A stretch of DNA of 64,000 nucleotides from Deinococcus sp. Leaf326. Its GTDB lineage: Bacteria > Deinococcota > Deinococci > Deinococcales > Deinococcaceae. The position numbers and the translations under genes were made by a program. Under the pieces are notes generated by a model that had not been told where the DNA came from, ran no database searches, and worked only from the letters and a program-made list of their open reading frames with translations. The stretch is taken from positions 124,749 through 188,748 of the forward strand of contig NZ_LMOM01000054.1 of assembly GCF_001424185.1 (NCBI RefSeq). The letters are read 5' to 3'. Of the stretch, positions 53,410 through 59,947 are shown in pieces. The first letter of the stretch is position 1, and each line of letters starts with the position of its first letter.

Positions 53410-54042
53410 TTACTTGCGGGGCAAGTCAACGTCCCTGAACGCCGATTCAATGAGAGCCTCTGCTTTCTGCTCCAAGTCTGCAAGGTCAGAGTTCAGGCGC
53501 TCAATCTTCCCTCTAAGAACTTCGGGGTTTGTTTCTTTATCCGGCTTTTGACCCTGCCAAACTATTGACTGCATGTAGAGTTTAGTTTTGAAGTGGGCAA
53601 CAAGAAGATGACCAAGATTGTTCTTAGACTCGTCTGATAAAAGAACTGCACTACTTCTGTTAGCTTTGGTCTCTTCCAGCATTAACACTTTATCCTCGGC
53701 AAACTCACCAAAGACATACAGTCCTTCCGGGTCAGTTCTGGTCTCTGATGCAAGATAAATCCTGAACTCCTTGGAAGTGTCTCTAATGCTATATGCGTAT
53801 GTTGCTATAGCTTCAAAGCCTTTAAACCGCTCTCTATAGAGGATTTCGTACTTCCTTCCTCTGTTGGCTAAGTCAAACCCTATCCAAGCCCCGAACAGAG
53901 CACCTAAAAGAGTGAGGATAGGAGGGACGAAGAGCCTAAGGAGTTCAAGAGTCCAGTTGACGGCAGCCGGGGAAGGAGCCGGAGCGGGGGCGACAGGGAC
54001 AAGAGTAGTCAACGCTGTAATACCCCAGAGGACGGAAACCAT
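53410..54042 (-). CDS. Membrane protein, second paralogue
   Basis: This 210-residue protein has a hydrophobic start, a Pro/Ala linker, a membrane segment (LLGALFGAWIGFDLA, about 45-59), then NRGRKYEILYRERFKGFEAIATYAY and a helical domain ending in RDVDLPRK. It parallels the protein at 52778 motif by motif, so the pair arose by duplication. TATAGT lies five bases before the ATG. Its N-terminal codons are GC-rich compared with the rest. The function is unknown. Confidence 0.7.
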   Translation of the reverse strand: MVSVLWGITALTTLVPVAPAPAPSPAAVNWTLELLRLFVPPILTLLGALFGAWIGFDLANRGRKYEILYRERFKGFEAIATYAYSIRDTSKEFRIYLASETRTDPEGLYVFGEFAEDKVLMLEETKANRSSAVLLSDESKNNLGHLLVAHFKTKLYMQSIVWQGQKPDKETNPEVLRGKIERLNSDLADLEQKAEALIESAFRDVDLPRK

Positions 54043-54078
54043 ACGGCACTATACCCAGTCCCTATACCCAACCAGATA

Positions 54079-54116
54079 CCCCCTGTAATTTGCGTGGTTA
54101 GTTACAGGGGGTTTTC
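54079..54116 (+). terminator. Rightward terminator before the replication region
   Basis: CCCCCTGTAA (54079-54088) pairs with TTACAGGGGG (54102-54111), followed by TTTTC. It would insulate the replication region from rightward read-through. Confidence 0.8.
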
Positions 54117-54398
54117 TACGCCGTCCTGCCCTACTGGTAGAGCCTTGCTGCCTAGGAGTTTCTCCCCGGAGCAAGAACCTTGTTCACTCATGAGGAACTA
54201 ACCCAGGTGTAGTAAGGTCAAGGACTGAGGTTAAAGAGGTAGGTGGTACTCCGGGGTTTTAGGGTGTCGGTTTGTACGACAGGCTAGCAGGGCTGTAAGT
54301 TCCTCCGGGATTTGAGAACCGAGTAGGAGAGCTACTAAGGCTCTTCTCTAATCTGGGGTTTTATCTTTTCTATCTCTAGCAAACACCCAAATACGGTA
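54117..54398. other. Non-coding stretch left of the origin
   Basis: No convincing ORF was found in these 280 bases. A weak hairpin, GAGAGC with GCTCTTC near 54328-54346, lies ahead of a T-rich run. The stretch may hold a small RNA or control sites, but nothing can be named. Confidence 0.3.
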
Positions 54399-54434
54399 TT
54401 TGTTTATTTATCTTTGTTTACTTCTCTTTGTTTA
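54399..54434 (+). repeat. Three AT-rich 14-bp repeats, candidate unwinding element
   Basis: TTTGTTTA occurs at 54399, 54413 and 54427, an exact 14-base period within almost pure A/T-rich sequence. Such tandem 13-14-mers beside iterons typically form the DNA unwinding element of a replication origin. Confidence 0.65.
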
Positions 54435-54439
54435 TTTAC

Positions 54440-54531
54440 AGTCAGTATTTTGTACCACCCCTAGTCAGTATTTTGTACTACCCCTAGTCAGTATTTTGTA
54501 CCGCTTGGGAGAGGTAGTCAGTATTTTGGAC
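54440..54531 (+). repeat. Four iterons of a candidate plasmid-type origin
   Basis: AGTCAGTATTTTGTAC occurs exactly at 54440, 54463 and 54486, and with one change (GGAC end) at 54516. Spacings are 23, 23 and 30 bases, about two to three helical turns, so binding sites lie on one face of the DNA. The first copies share flanks (CCCCT). They lie upstream of the replication gene and beside the AT-rich repeats. Confidence 0.8.
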
Positions 54532-54652
54532 TAGCTCCTTGGAAATACCCTCTTAAATCCCCGCAGATAAAAACTATCGGTACTTTTGAGCTTTTCAGAG
54601 CTTACTGTTAAACTGTTATTTACAAGAAGTAATAAGAGTAGAGTTATGGGTA

Positions 54653-54681
54653 TTGACTTATGAATATCAAGAGTGTATACT
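54653..54681 (+). promoter_or_regulatory. Promoter of the replication operon
   Basis: TTGACT (54653-54658) and TATACT (54676-54681) are separated by exactly 17 bases, near-consensus for sigma-70. It drives the ribbon-helix-helix and replication genes. Confidence 0.88.
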
Positions 54682-54713
54682 ATTAACAACTAAGGGTACT
54701 AAAGCAATCATAA

Positions 54714-54738
54714 GCGGCAGAGATGCCGCCTCCTTTTT
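54714..54738 (+). terminator. Attenuator-like hairpin in the replication leader
   Basis: GCGGCA pairs with TGCCGC around GAGA, followed by CTCCTTTTT. It lies between the promoter and the first gene, so read-through must be partial or controlled. Confidence 0.75.
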
Positions 54739-54773
54739 ACCCTTATTGTCTGACATTCTTGGAGACTACAACT

Positions 54774-54911
54774 ATGAACAAAGAAGAGAGAGTAACCCTG
54801 AGGATAACCTCAGAGTTGCGGAAAAAACTTGAGCACGAAGCTAGGTGTAGTGGAATCACCCTTAGTAAGATGATTCATCATCTATTAGAACAACAGCTTA
54901 ATAGGAGATAA
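54774..54911 (+). CDS. Ribbon-helix-helix DNA-binding protein
   Basis: This 45-residue protein runs MNKEERVTLRITSELRKKL and then a helix-turn-helix-like pair (EARCSGITLSKMIHHLLEQQL), the pattern of Arc/CopG-type dimers: a beta strand that binds DNA followed by two helices. CopG-type proteins control copy number by repressing the rep promoter, a likely role since the replication gene follows with a one-base gap. GGAG precedes the ATG at 54774. An upstream in-frame ATG at 54723 falls inside the attenuator hairpin and is rejected. Confidence 0.82.
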   Translation: MNKEERVTLRITSELRKKLEHEARCSGITLSKMIHHLLEQQLNRR

Positions 54912-54912
54912 T

Positions 54913-55863
54913 ATGATTAATAATAAAACCCTTAGTACAAAAGAAAAGCAAGGATTCTTCTACTTCTTGAATGATTTTGTAGATGACAACCACATAGCAG
55001 GAATGGGAGTAAAGGCTTACGCTGTTTACTCTATTATCAAGAGACATGCGAACTACGCCGAGCATACTGCTTTTCCTTCTTATACTACTATCTCTGAGAG
55101 AACGGGACTTAATAGGACTCAGATTAAAGAAGCTCTAGACGTGTTGGAACAAGGGCACTACCTCACGATAGACAAGAAGAAGGTCAAGACGGGCGAGCAA
55201 AACCACTATACCGTTATTGACTTTTCAGATGTAAAGGCGCTCACCCCTAAGAAGGGTAAGAACAAGCTCACCAAGAGAGTTAATGGTAAGCAGGGGCAAG
55301 AAGCAGCGGCCCCCAAAGAAAAAACTCAGGTAGAAGAGGTCAAGATTGAAGAGCTTATAGCTACTCCTTCTTCATCTCTCTACGAAGCTTACAAAGCAGC
55401 CGTCATGAAGCACGTTCTTCATTCTGACGTGAAGCTATGGAGCGAGAAGACCTTTAACACCAAGGCTGAGAAGCATGATAAGGCAAAGCTACAGATAGCC
55501 TATGAACTTCTTCTCAAGGAGCAGAACAAGACTTCTGCAAAGGTATACCTTCTTAGCCCTGAACAGCTTATTAGCGCCTATTACCCAAAGGTTATGAACG
55601 TGATTACTACTAGAAAGGCTGATGTAGAGAAGGAAAAGGCAGAAGAGCTACATAAGAAGGTTCAAGAAATATCCTTCAAGGAAGCAGCATCAAGAGGATT
55701 TGTTACGGAGAGTGAGCTAAAAGACTTCATGGAATTAAACGGAAAACTCAATACTACTCAGAAGTCAGGTGGGTATAACATTAGGTGGGATGAGATTAAG
55801 CCAAAAATGGTAGAAGCTTATAGGGCCATTAAACAAGAGATTCAGGCGGCAAGTGGCTTCTGA
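54913..55863 (+). CDS. Winged-helix replication initiation protein
   Basis: This 316-residue protein has an N-terminal helix-turn-helix (about 30-105): GVKAYAVYSIIKRHANYAEHTAFPSYTTISERTGLNRTQIKEALDVLEQGHYL, the pattern of phage and plasmid replication proteins. Lysine-rich linkers and a helical C-terminal part follow, which may bind helicase. AGGAG inside the end of the preceding gene serves as ribosome-binding site. Iterons upstream are the likely target. A replisome-organiser role is inferred from fold and context. Confidence 0.82.
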   Translation: MINNKTLSTKEKQGFFYFLNDFVDDNHIAGMGVKAYAVYSIIKRHANYAEHTAFPSYTTISERTGLNRTQIKEALDVLEQGHYLTIDKKKVKTGEQNHYTVIDFSDVKALTPKKGKNKLTKRVNGKQGQEAAAPKEKTQVEEVKIEELIATPSSSLYEAYKAAVMKHVLHSDVKLWSEKTFNTKAEKHDKAKLQIAYELLLKEQNKTSAKVYLLSPEQLISAYYPKVMNVITTRKADVEKEKAEELHKKVQEISFKEAASRGFVTESELKDFMELNGKLNTTQKSGGYNIRWDEIKPKMVEAYRAIKQEIQAASGF

Positions 55864-56045
55864 TGAACATAAAGACAATCAAGGAAGCACTCATGGAGAG
55901 GGAAGAACTGCCCCTCTCCGATATTGATAAGTACGAAGTGGAGACCACCTATACAGACTCTTACGGGGATGGGTACTACCAAGTCTATCTCAAGCTAAAA
56001 CTCCGGAAAGGAGAACCTTTATCTTTTCAACAACCTAAGCTATAA
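55863..56045 (+). CDS. Small hypothetical element protein
   Basis: This 60-residue protein overlaps the replication gene stop (TGATG), so it is translationally coupled to it. It has a short acidic helix and a tyrosine-rich beta segment (EVETTYTDSYGDGYYQVYLKLKL). No family is recognised. Confidence 0.6.
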   Translation: MNIKTIKEALMEREELPLSDIDKYEVETTYTDSYGDGYYQVYLKLKLRKGEPLSFQQPKL

Positions 56046-56068
56046 TGGTAGTACATCAAGGAGATAAC

Positions 56069-56266
56069 ATGAATAAAGAATCTGCCCCTATAGAAGCAAG
56101 ACTATATGTAAGTAGGATACTTCGCCTACTAGAGCATATGGAGAGCAATAAAAACCCAGATGCAGGAAGTTACCAGACAAAAGAAACTTCCCGGATACTT
56201 AGGGAGTATGTAGATGTTATTATAGGTGAAAAGTCTCTCAGAACTGTATTTGAGAGAGTAGTCTAA
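56069..56266 (+). CDS. Small hypothetical element protein
   Basis: This 65-residue, mainly helical protein starts MNKESAPIEARLYVSRILRLLEHME. AAGGAG lies six bases before the ATG at 56069. An in-frame ATG at 56045 has no ribosome-binding site. It is followed by a short stem-loop. No family is recognised. Confidence 0.6.
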   Translation: MNKESAPIEARLYVSRILRLLEHMESNKNPDAGSYQTKETSRILREYVDVIIGEKSLRTVFERVV

Positions 56267-56269
56267 GAT

Positions 56270-56293
56270 AGGAGCCGCAGAGGCTCCTTCTAT
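56270..56293 (+). terminator. Intergenic stem-loop, second of a series
   Basis: AGGAGCC (56270-56276) pairs with GGCTCCT (56282-56288) around GCAGA, followed by TCTAT. It resembles the hairpins at 54714 and 56612. Confidence 0.55.
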
Positions 56294-56310
56294 CAATCTA
56301 AGGAGACAAC

Positions 56311-56607
56311 ATGATAAATACAAGAGAGCAAGTAATAGCAGCATACAAAGAGCTTTACCCGGAAGGTAAGTTAGATAGGATAATTATAGAAGGAATAGAA
56401 GAGAAGGCTAAGATGCTGGGGAAGGATTTTGAAGACTTTGACTACAAGCTTTACGGCCCTGAGAGTTATAGGTGTGTAGACTTCTACCCTGATGGTACAC
56501 CTATTGAGCCTAGAGTAACTAGACCTACTGTTACTGTACGTGCCGAGAGAGCAGATGGAACCCCTGTAGCTGGATTTAAAGTAGAAGTAGATGACTACAT
56601 AGAATGA
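56311..56607 (+). CDS. Small hypothetical element protein
   Basis: This 98-residue protein has a helical N-terminal half (INTREQVIAAYKELYPEGKLDRIIIEG) and a beta-rich C-terminal half containing TVTVRAERADGTPVAGFKVEVDD. AAGGAG precedes the ATG. It lies between two similar stem-loops. No family is recognised. Confidence 0.62.
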   Translation: MINTREQVIAAYKELYPEGKLDRIIIEGIEEKAKMLGKDFEDFDYKLYGPESYRCVDFYPDGTPIEPRVTRPTVTVRAERADGTPVAGFKVEVDDYIE

Positions 56608-56611
56608 CAAC

Positions 56612-56636
56612 AGGGGCCGCAAAGGCTCCTTATTAA
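56612..56636 (+). terminator. Intergenic stem-loop, third of a series
   Basis: AGGGGCC (56612-56618) pairs with GGCTCCT (56624-56630) around GCAAA with one G-U pair, followed by TATTAATT. Confidence 0.55.
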
Positions 56637-56647
56637 TTGGAGAGTAA

Positions 56648-57199
56648 ATGACGCTGGTAATTCCCCGCAACCTACAAATAAAGGAGGGTTTCAAAAGATA
56701 CAAGAACGTGGTTAGAGACCCTGATACAGACGTGATAGTCAACTACCTAGAGGGTAATGCTCGTTGGTACGGTCTCTTCTCTGGGGAGACCTTCTACGGT
56801 AAGGCGGGTAAGCTCTGGTGCCTTTACGAGAATCTCCAAGGTGAAGAAGAAAAGCTCTTCCTATCCTCTATAGACCTCTCAGAGTACGAGTTGCTCTTGC
56901 TCGGCAGAGACCTGGGTGTCATCAAGCCTTTGTTTGACAGCAAGCTCATGGATACCAAGAGGAAATCTCCTACCAACCGGAAGCCTTTTCATGGGGTCAC
57001 TTTTGAGGCGAGCCGCAAAGGGTCTAAGAAGTGGAGTACCTCCGTCCGGCTCCCTGACGGCACCTACAAGAAGCTGGGGTACTTCCAGACGGAGCAGGAG
57101 GGCAAGGACGCCCAGGCGCTCTACCTAGAGAACCTCCACCCCCAACTCCCCCCTTCATCCTCCGCATTTGAGGCAACGCCGAGAGAGTACCGGGCTTAA
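56648..57199 (+). CDS. Protein with C-terminal AP2-like DNA-binding domain
   Basis: The first 110 residues of this 183-residue protein form an unassigned mixed domain (VNYLEGNARWYGLFSGETFYGKAGKLWCLYENL). Residues 115-168 (FHGVTFEASRKGSKKWSTSVRLPDGTYKKLGYFQTEQEGKDAQALY) have the three-strand-plus-helix AP2/ERF pattern common in phage homing endonucleases and integrase-like proteins. No HNH or GIY-YIG catalytic motif is visible, so a DNA-binding or defunct homing protein is likely. GGAG precedes the ATG. The C-terminal codons are GC-richer than the rest. Confidence 0.65.
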   Translation: MTLVIPRNLQIKEGFKRYKNVVRDPDTDVIVNYLEGNARWYGLFSGETFYGKAGKLWCLYENLQGEEEKLFLSSIDLSEYELLLLGRDLGVIKPLFDSKLMDTKRKSPTNRKPFHGVTFEASRKGSKKWSTSVRLPDGTYKKLGYFQTEQEGKDAQALYLENLHPQLPPSSSAFEATPREYRA

Positions 57200-57208
57200 A
57201 ATCCCCGC

Positions 57209-57883
57209 ATGAGAAAAATGATTCTGCTTGCCCTTGCCTCTCTGGCCTCGGCGGGGGCTGCTCAAAGCATAGACTGTTCTACTTTTGAGGTTAATAGCCA
57301 CGCCTTACTTAGGTACAAGCAAGTGGGGCCATCTCCTAGTACGGGTAAAGAAGTAGTAGTTAATTTGACTACTACCCCTATTAATCTTTCTGCTTGCGGG
57401 TACAAGATTTTCTCTGACGGTAAGATGTTTAAGTATACTGCTCCTAGTCAGGAAGCTCTCTTTAAATTGGTCAATTTCTCCTCTTTTCAAAACGGTAAGA
57501 CCGTTAGGAGTGAGTTGAACTTTGCCTTTGTTGGGAAGTCTGGATTTACTGACCCTTATGACCTTAGTAGCTCGTATATTGAAACAGTATGGTTCAACTA
57601 TAACCCCGTTACGGGGGAAGTAGGTACTATGGACCGCTTTCAAACCAACTATACGAGCATGAAGTTGCTCAAAGATGCTACGGCTGTATACAAGGTTGAT
57701 GGTGGACCTACAAAGTTCTTCTACTATAAGGGTGTAATCAATAGAGACCCTATTATAGGAGCTAAGATTGTAGACTTCTATGTAGATAGAAAGGGCTATG
57801 AGGATGGTTTTGATAGACTACGCATTGATAATTCTACCCATACCATTACTATCTGGCAAAAGCACGCCTTCCCTACGAAGTAA
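57209..57883 (+). CDS. Exported hypothetical protein of the element
   Basis: This 224-residue protein has a clean Sec signal peptide (MILLALASLASAGAAQS). The mature part is beta-rich and tyrosine-rich with two cysteines close together (near residues 23 and 56). TAAAAT six bases before the ATG suggests a leaderless promoter separate from the upstream genes. Exported proteins in the early region of a phage are often involved in surface change or exclusion; that is only a possibility here. Confidence 0.68.
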   Translation: MRKMILLALASLASAGAAQSIDCSTFEVNSHALLRYKQVGPSPSTGKEVVVNLTTTPINLSACGYKIFSDGKMFKYTAPSQEALFKLVNFSSFQNGKTVRSELNFAFVGKSGFTDPYDLSSSYIETVWFNYNPVTGEVGTMDRFQTNYTSMKLLKDATAVYKVDGGPTKFFYYKGVINRDPIIGAKIVDFYVDRKGYEDGFDRLRIDNSTHTITIWQKHAFPTK

Positions 57884-57892
57884 GGAGAATAT

Positions 57893-58345
57893 ATGAAAAC
57901 TGTAGTGGCCCTTCTTTCCTTCCTGAGCTTTTCCCTTGCCTCGGCTATTACTCCATCTCAACTGGTACAAATAGTCATGCAGAAGACTGATTTGTACGCT
58001 GAGGGTTCTGCTGCTTGCGATGACGCAGAGAACACGCTTAGACGTATCACGTACCCTCAAAACCCCAAGGGACTTACAAAGTTCATCAAAACCTATAAGT
58101 ACACGTCAGACAGCATCTTTGGCGTCATGGCAAAGTCTGAGATAGAGCGGGCTGTATCCTCGTTCTCTGACCTTAGGTGGACTGGGGCAAGCTGGAACCC
58201 TTGGAGAACGATTGATACCATTGGTATTGATGAGTTGCGGCCTTACATGTTCTATGTAGAGGTTATTGAGCCTGAGTATGATGAGATTGATACAATAGAC
58301 TTCACGAGTGTCTGTATTACTGTAGTTGCGCTCAAGTCTAGCTAG
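57893..58345 (+). CDS. Second exported hypothetical protein of the element
   Basis: This 150-residue protein has a Sec signal peptide (VVALLSFLSFSLASA). The mature domain has two cysteines (near residues 42 and 143) and a tryptophan-rich middle (LRWTGASWNPWRTID). It follows the other exported protein by nine bases with AAGGAG before the ATG, so the two form an operon that ends in a terminator. No family is recognised. Confidence 0.68.
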   Translation: MKTVVALLSFLSFSLASAITPSQLVQIVMQKTDLYAEGSAACDDAENTLRRITYPQNPKGLTKFIKTYKYTSDSIFGVMAKSEIERAVSSFSDLRWTGASWNPWRTIDTIGIDELRPYMFYVEVIEPEYDEIDTIDFTSVCITVVALKSS

Positions 58346-58365
58346 TCTTACATCTATAATCTTGT

Positions 58366-58391
58366 CCCTAGGCTAGTTCCTAGGGGTTTTT
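58366..58391 (+). terminator. Terminator after the exported-protein pair
   Basis: CCCTAGG (58366-58372) pairs with CCTAGGG (58379-58385) around CTAGTT, followed by G and TTTTT. Confidence 0.88.
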
Positions 58392-58406
58392 GATATTTCC
58401 AGAATT

Positions 58407-58454
58407 AAGGAGGATAATAGTAGTAACTTAAAAACAAAGAGGTTACTACTAATG
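58407..58454 (+). promoter_or_regulatory. Shine-Dalgarno brought to a distant start by a stem-loop
   Basis: AAGGAGG (58407-58413) lies 38 bases before the ATG at 58452. Between them AGTAGTAAC (58419-58427) and GTTACTACT (58442-58450) form a perfect 9-bp stem with a 14-base loop. When folded, only six unpaired bases separate the ribosome-binding site from the start codon, the normal spacing. Confidence 0.7.
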
Positions 58455-58919
58455 GAAGCAGAATGGACTAAGTATCATGATATGGGGGTTATATGGGAAG
58501 ATGATTTTGAGAGAATGACTTCTTCGTTTAGCATGATGTACAGGCAGAAGAATAGGTACAGCACGTATGACTTTAAGTTCTACGAGGGTGTCATAGAACT
58601 CAAGCATAGGCAGTTCACCTTCACCAACTTACCTAGCGTCTTCATCAAGAAGGATAAGTACAACAAGCTTAGGCAGCATCCTGGGGCGCTCTACTTCAAC
58701 AGGTTTGCAGACGGCTCTATGTACGTCGCTGACCTCAAGGCGATAAAAACCCCCCTGGAAGAGGAAGAAATGAAGGTCAAGAATGGACCCTTGACCCTTA
58801 ACCTCCATATTCCCAAGAGCTTTTTTATTTACCTGCCTGATGAGAATAGCGTGAGGTCATACCTTACGAATGAAAAGGACAGGCTCTACAGACAAATCTA
58901 CAAAGGTGATACCAATTAA
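58452..58919 (+). CDS. Hypothetical element protein behind a stem-loop leader
   Basis: This 155-residue soluble protein is rich in aromatic and basic residues (KYHDMGVIWEDDFERMTSSFSMMYRQ near the start; FFIYLPDENSVRSYL near the end). No domain is recognised. Translation probably depends on the hairpin described for 58407-58454, because no ribosome-binding site lies close to the ATG in the unfolded RNA. Its 3' end overlaps the next gene by 50 bases. Confidence 0.68.
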   Translation: MEAEWTKYHDMGVIWEDDFERMTSSFSMMYRQKNRYSTYDFKFYEGVIELKHRQFTFTNLPSVFIKKDKYNKLRQHPGALYFNRFADGSMYVADLKAIKTPLEEEEMKVKNGPLTLNLHIPKSFFIYLPDENSVRSYLTNEKDRLYRQIYKGDTN

Positions 58920-59301
58920 ACAAGTTATCAAAGATGTAATAGAAGTGAACAAGGTGACTAAGAGGGAGTTCAACTCCCTTGTAGGCATGTTGCCCAAGGC
59001 GCAAAGGGACAAGTCATCACTACAGCATAATAGGAAGTTCATTACCGCTATCGTTCGGTCTGGTCTCAAGCTGCCTTACGTGCATAGGGTGGCATGTAGG
59101 AAGTGTCTTACCCGCTTCACGCCTCATAACCATTGGGTGAAGGACTGCTCCAACTGTAGACCCAGGCCAACAGAGAAGGTGGACTTGTCCCCGGAAGACT
59201 GTAAAGAGCTTGGTATGAGCTTTGATACAGCTACCACTAACCACCTATTCTTACCCGAGTCCTATAGGGACTGGTACAACGCCTTAGTAATAGAGGATTA
59301 A
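58870..59301 (+). CDS. Zinc-ribbon protein of the element
   Basis: This 143-residue protein has a basic helical N-terminal half (VIKDVIEVNKVTKREFNSLVGMLPKAQRDKSSL) and a four-cysteine ribbon ACRKCLTRFTPHNHWVKDCSNCRP near residue 76 that should bind zinc. It may bind DNA or RNA. The ATG at 58870 is inside the previous gene and lacks a clear ribosome-binding site, so the true start could be a GTG further in. Confidence 0.65.
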   Translation: MKRTGSTDKSTKVIPIKQVIKDVIEVNKVTKREFNSLVGMLPKAQRDKSSLQHNRKFITAIVRSGLKLPYVHRVACRKCLTRFTPHNHWVKDCSNCRPRPTEKVDLSPEDCKELGMSFDTATTNHLFLPESYRDWYNALVIED

Positions 59302-59322
59302 TACCGCTATTAGAATAGGGAT

Positions 59323-59607
59323 ATGCTTAGTAAGAAAATATCCCCGCTAGAGAAAAAAGAATTGAAGGAGGCAGCACGAAGACAGGGAGTAGATATACAC
59401 TCCCTCTATTCTTATGAGTATGCCCAGACTCGGAACCCGGCAAGCATCAAAGAGTTTGTCTGTATTTCCAAGTTGAACAAGGAGCAGGTTGTAGGGGTAC
59501 TCATACCGTACTTCAAGGCGCTTGGTTACATAGGGGCTATCTCAGTCACGAAGAGGCCGGAGAGTGCATGGAGCATCAACCTCAGCAACAGAGTAAGGGA
59601 TGTGTAG
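59323..59607 (+). CDS. Small hypothetical element protein
   Basis: This 94-residue protein starts MLSKKISPLEKKELKEAARRQGVDIHSLYSYEYAQ and has a compact mixed fold. TAGAAT six bases before the ATG could make it leaderless, although AGGG also lies close. No family is recognised. The end overlaps the small zinc-protein gene by eight bases. Confidence 0.6.
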   Translation: MLSKKISPLEKKELKEAARRQGVDIHSLYSYEYAQTRNPASIKEFVCISKLNKEQVVGVLIPYFKALGYIGAISVTKRPESAWSINLSNRVRDV

Positions 59608-59746
59608 GAAGAAGTCCTACCCTACTAAACTAGATGCTCTCCTTAAGCTCCTTCGTCTTCACTCTAGCAGCACTCCACGAACAGAGACCAGAGCTTATCT
59701 CTGCTCCGAGTGCGGGAAATACCACCTTACAAGCCAAAGAGGATAA
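59600..59746 (+). CDS. 48-residue zinc-binding phage protein
   Basis: This short ORF starts MCRKKSYPTKLDALLKLLRL and ends with AYLCSECGKYHLTSQRG. The pattern of a first Cys, a basic Tyr motif, a helix, then CxxC-x-Y-H-L-T-S is typical of small zinc-ribbon proteins found in actinophages and plasmids. It overlaps the preceding gene by eight bases and ends one base before the next ATG, so it fits a coupled string of genes. Confidence 0.68.
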   Translation: MCRKKSYPTKLDALLKLLRLHSSSTPRTETRAYLCSECGKYHLTSQRG

Positions 59747-59747
59747 T

Positions 59748-59945
59748 ATGACAAGAAAAACCCCGGAAAGAGAAACAACAGAAGTAGTCCTACCAGATGG
59801 AAAGAAGGTAGTAGGTGGAGTATTGGAAGGTACTCCTAACCTGCCTCTGTATGGAAGGAAGAAGAGCATATCAGAGTACAACCTGAACTTGACTCCCGAG
59901 GAAGTAGCAAGGCTTGTAGGTAGTGACGCTGCTCTACAGGAGTAA
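59748..59945 (+). CDS. Small hypothetical element protein
   Basis: This 65-residue protein starts MTRKTPERETTEVVLPDGKKVVGGVLEGTPNLP and ends with a helix (LTPEEVARLVGSDAALQE). GAGG precedes the ATG by six bases. It ends two bases before the small-terminase-like gene. No family is recognised. Confidence 0.6.
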   Translation: MTRKTPERETTEVVLPDGKKVVGGVLEGTPNLPLYGRKKSISEYNLNLTPEEVARLVGSDAALQE

Positions 59946-59947
59946 GT

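Noticed and set aside
54440..54531. CRISPR array
   Set aside because: The repeats are 16 bp with 7- and 14-base gaps sharing flanking sequence. There are no unique spacers and no cas genes, so iterons fit better.
54723..54773. Upstream ATG for the ribbon-helix-helix protein
   Set aside because: It lies in the attenuator hairpin, lacks a ribosome-binding site and adds a proline-rich extension unlike the family. The ATG at 54774 has GGAG.
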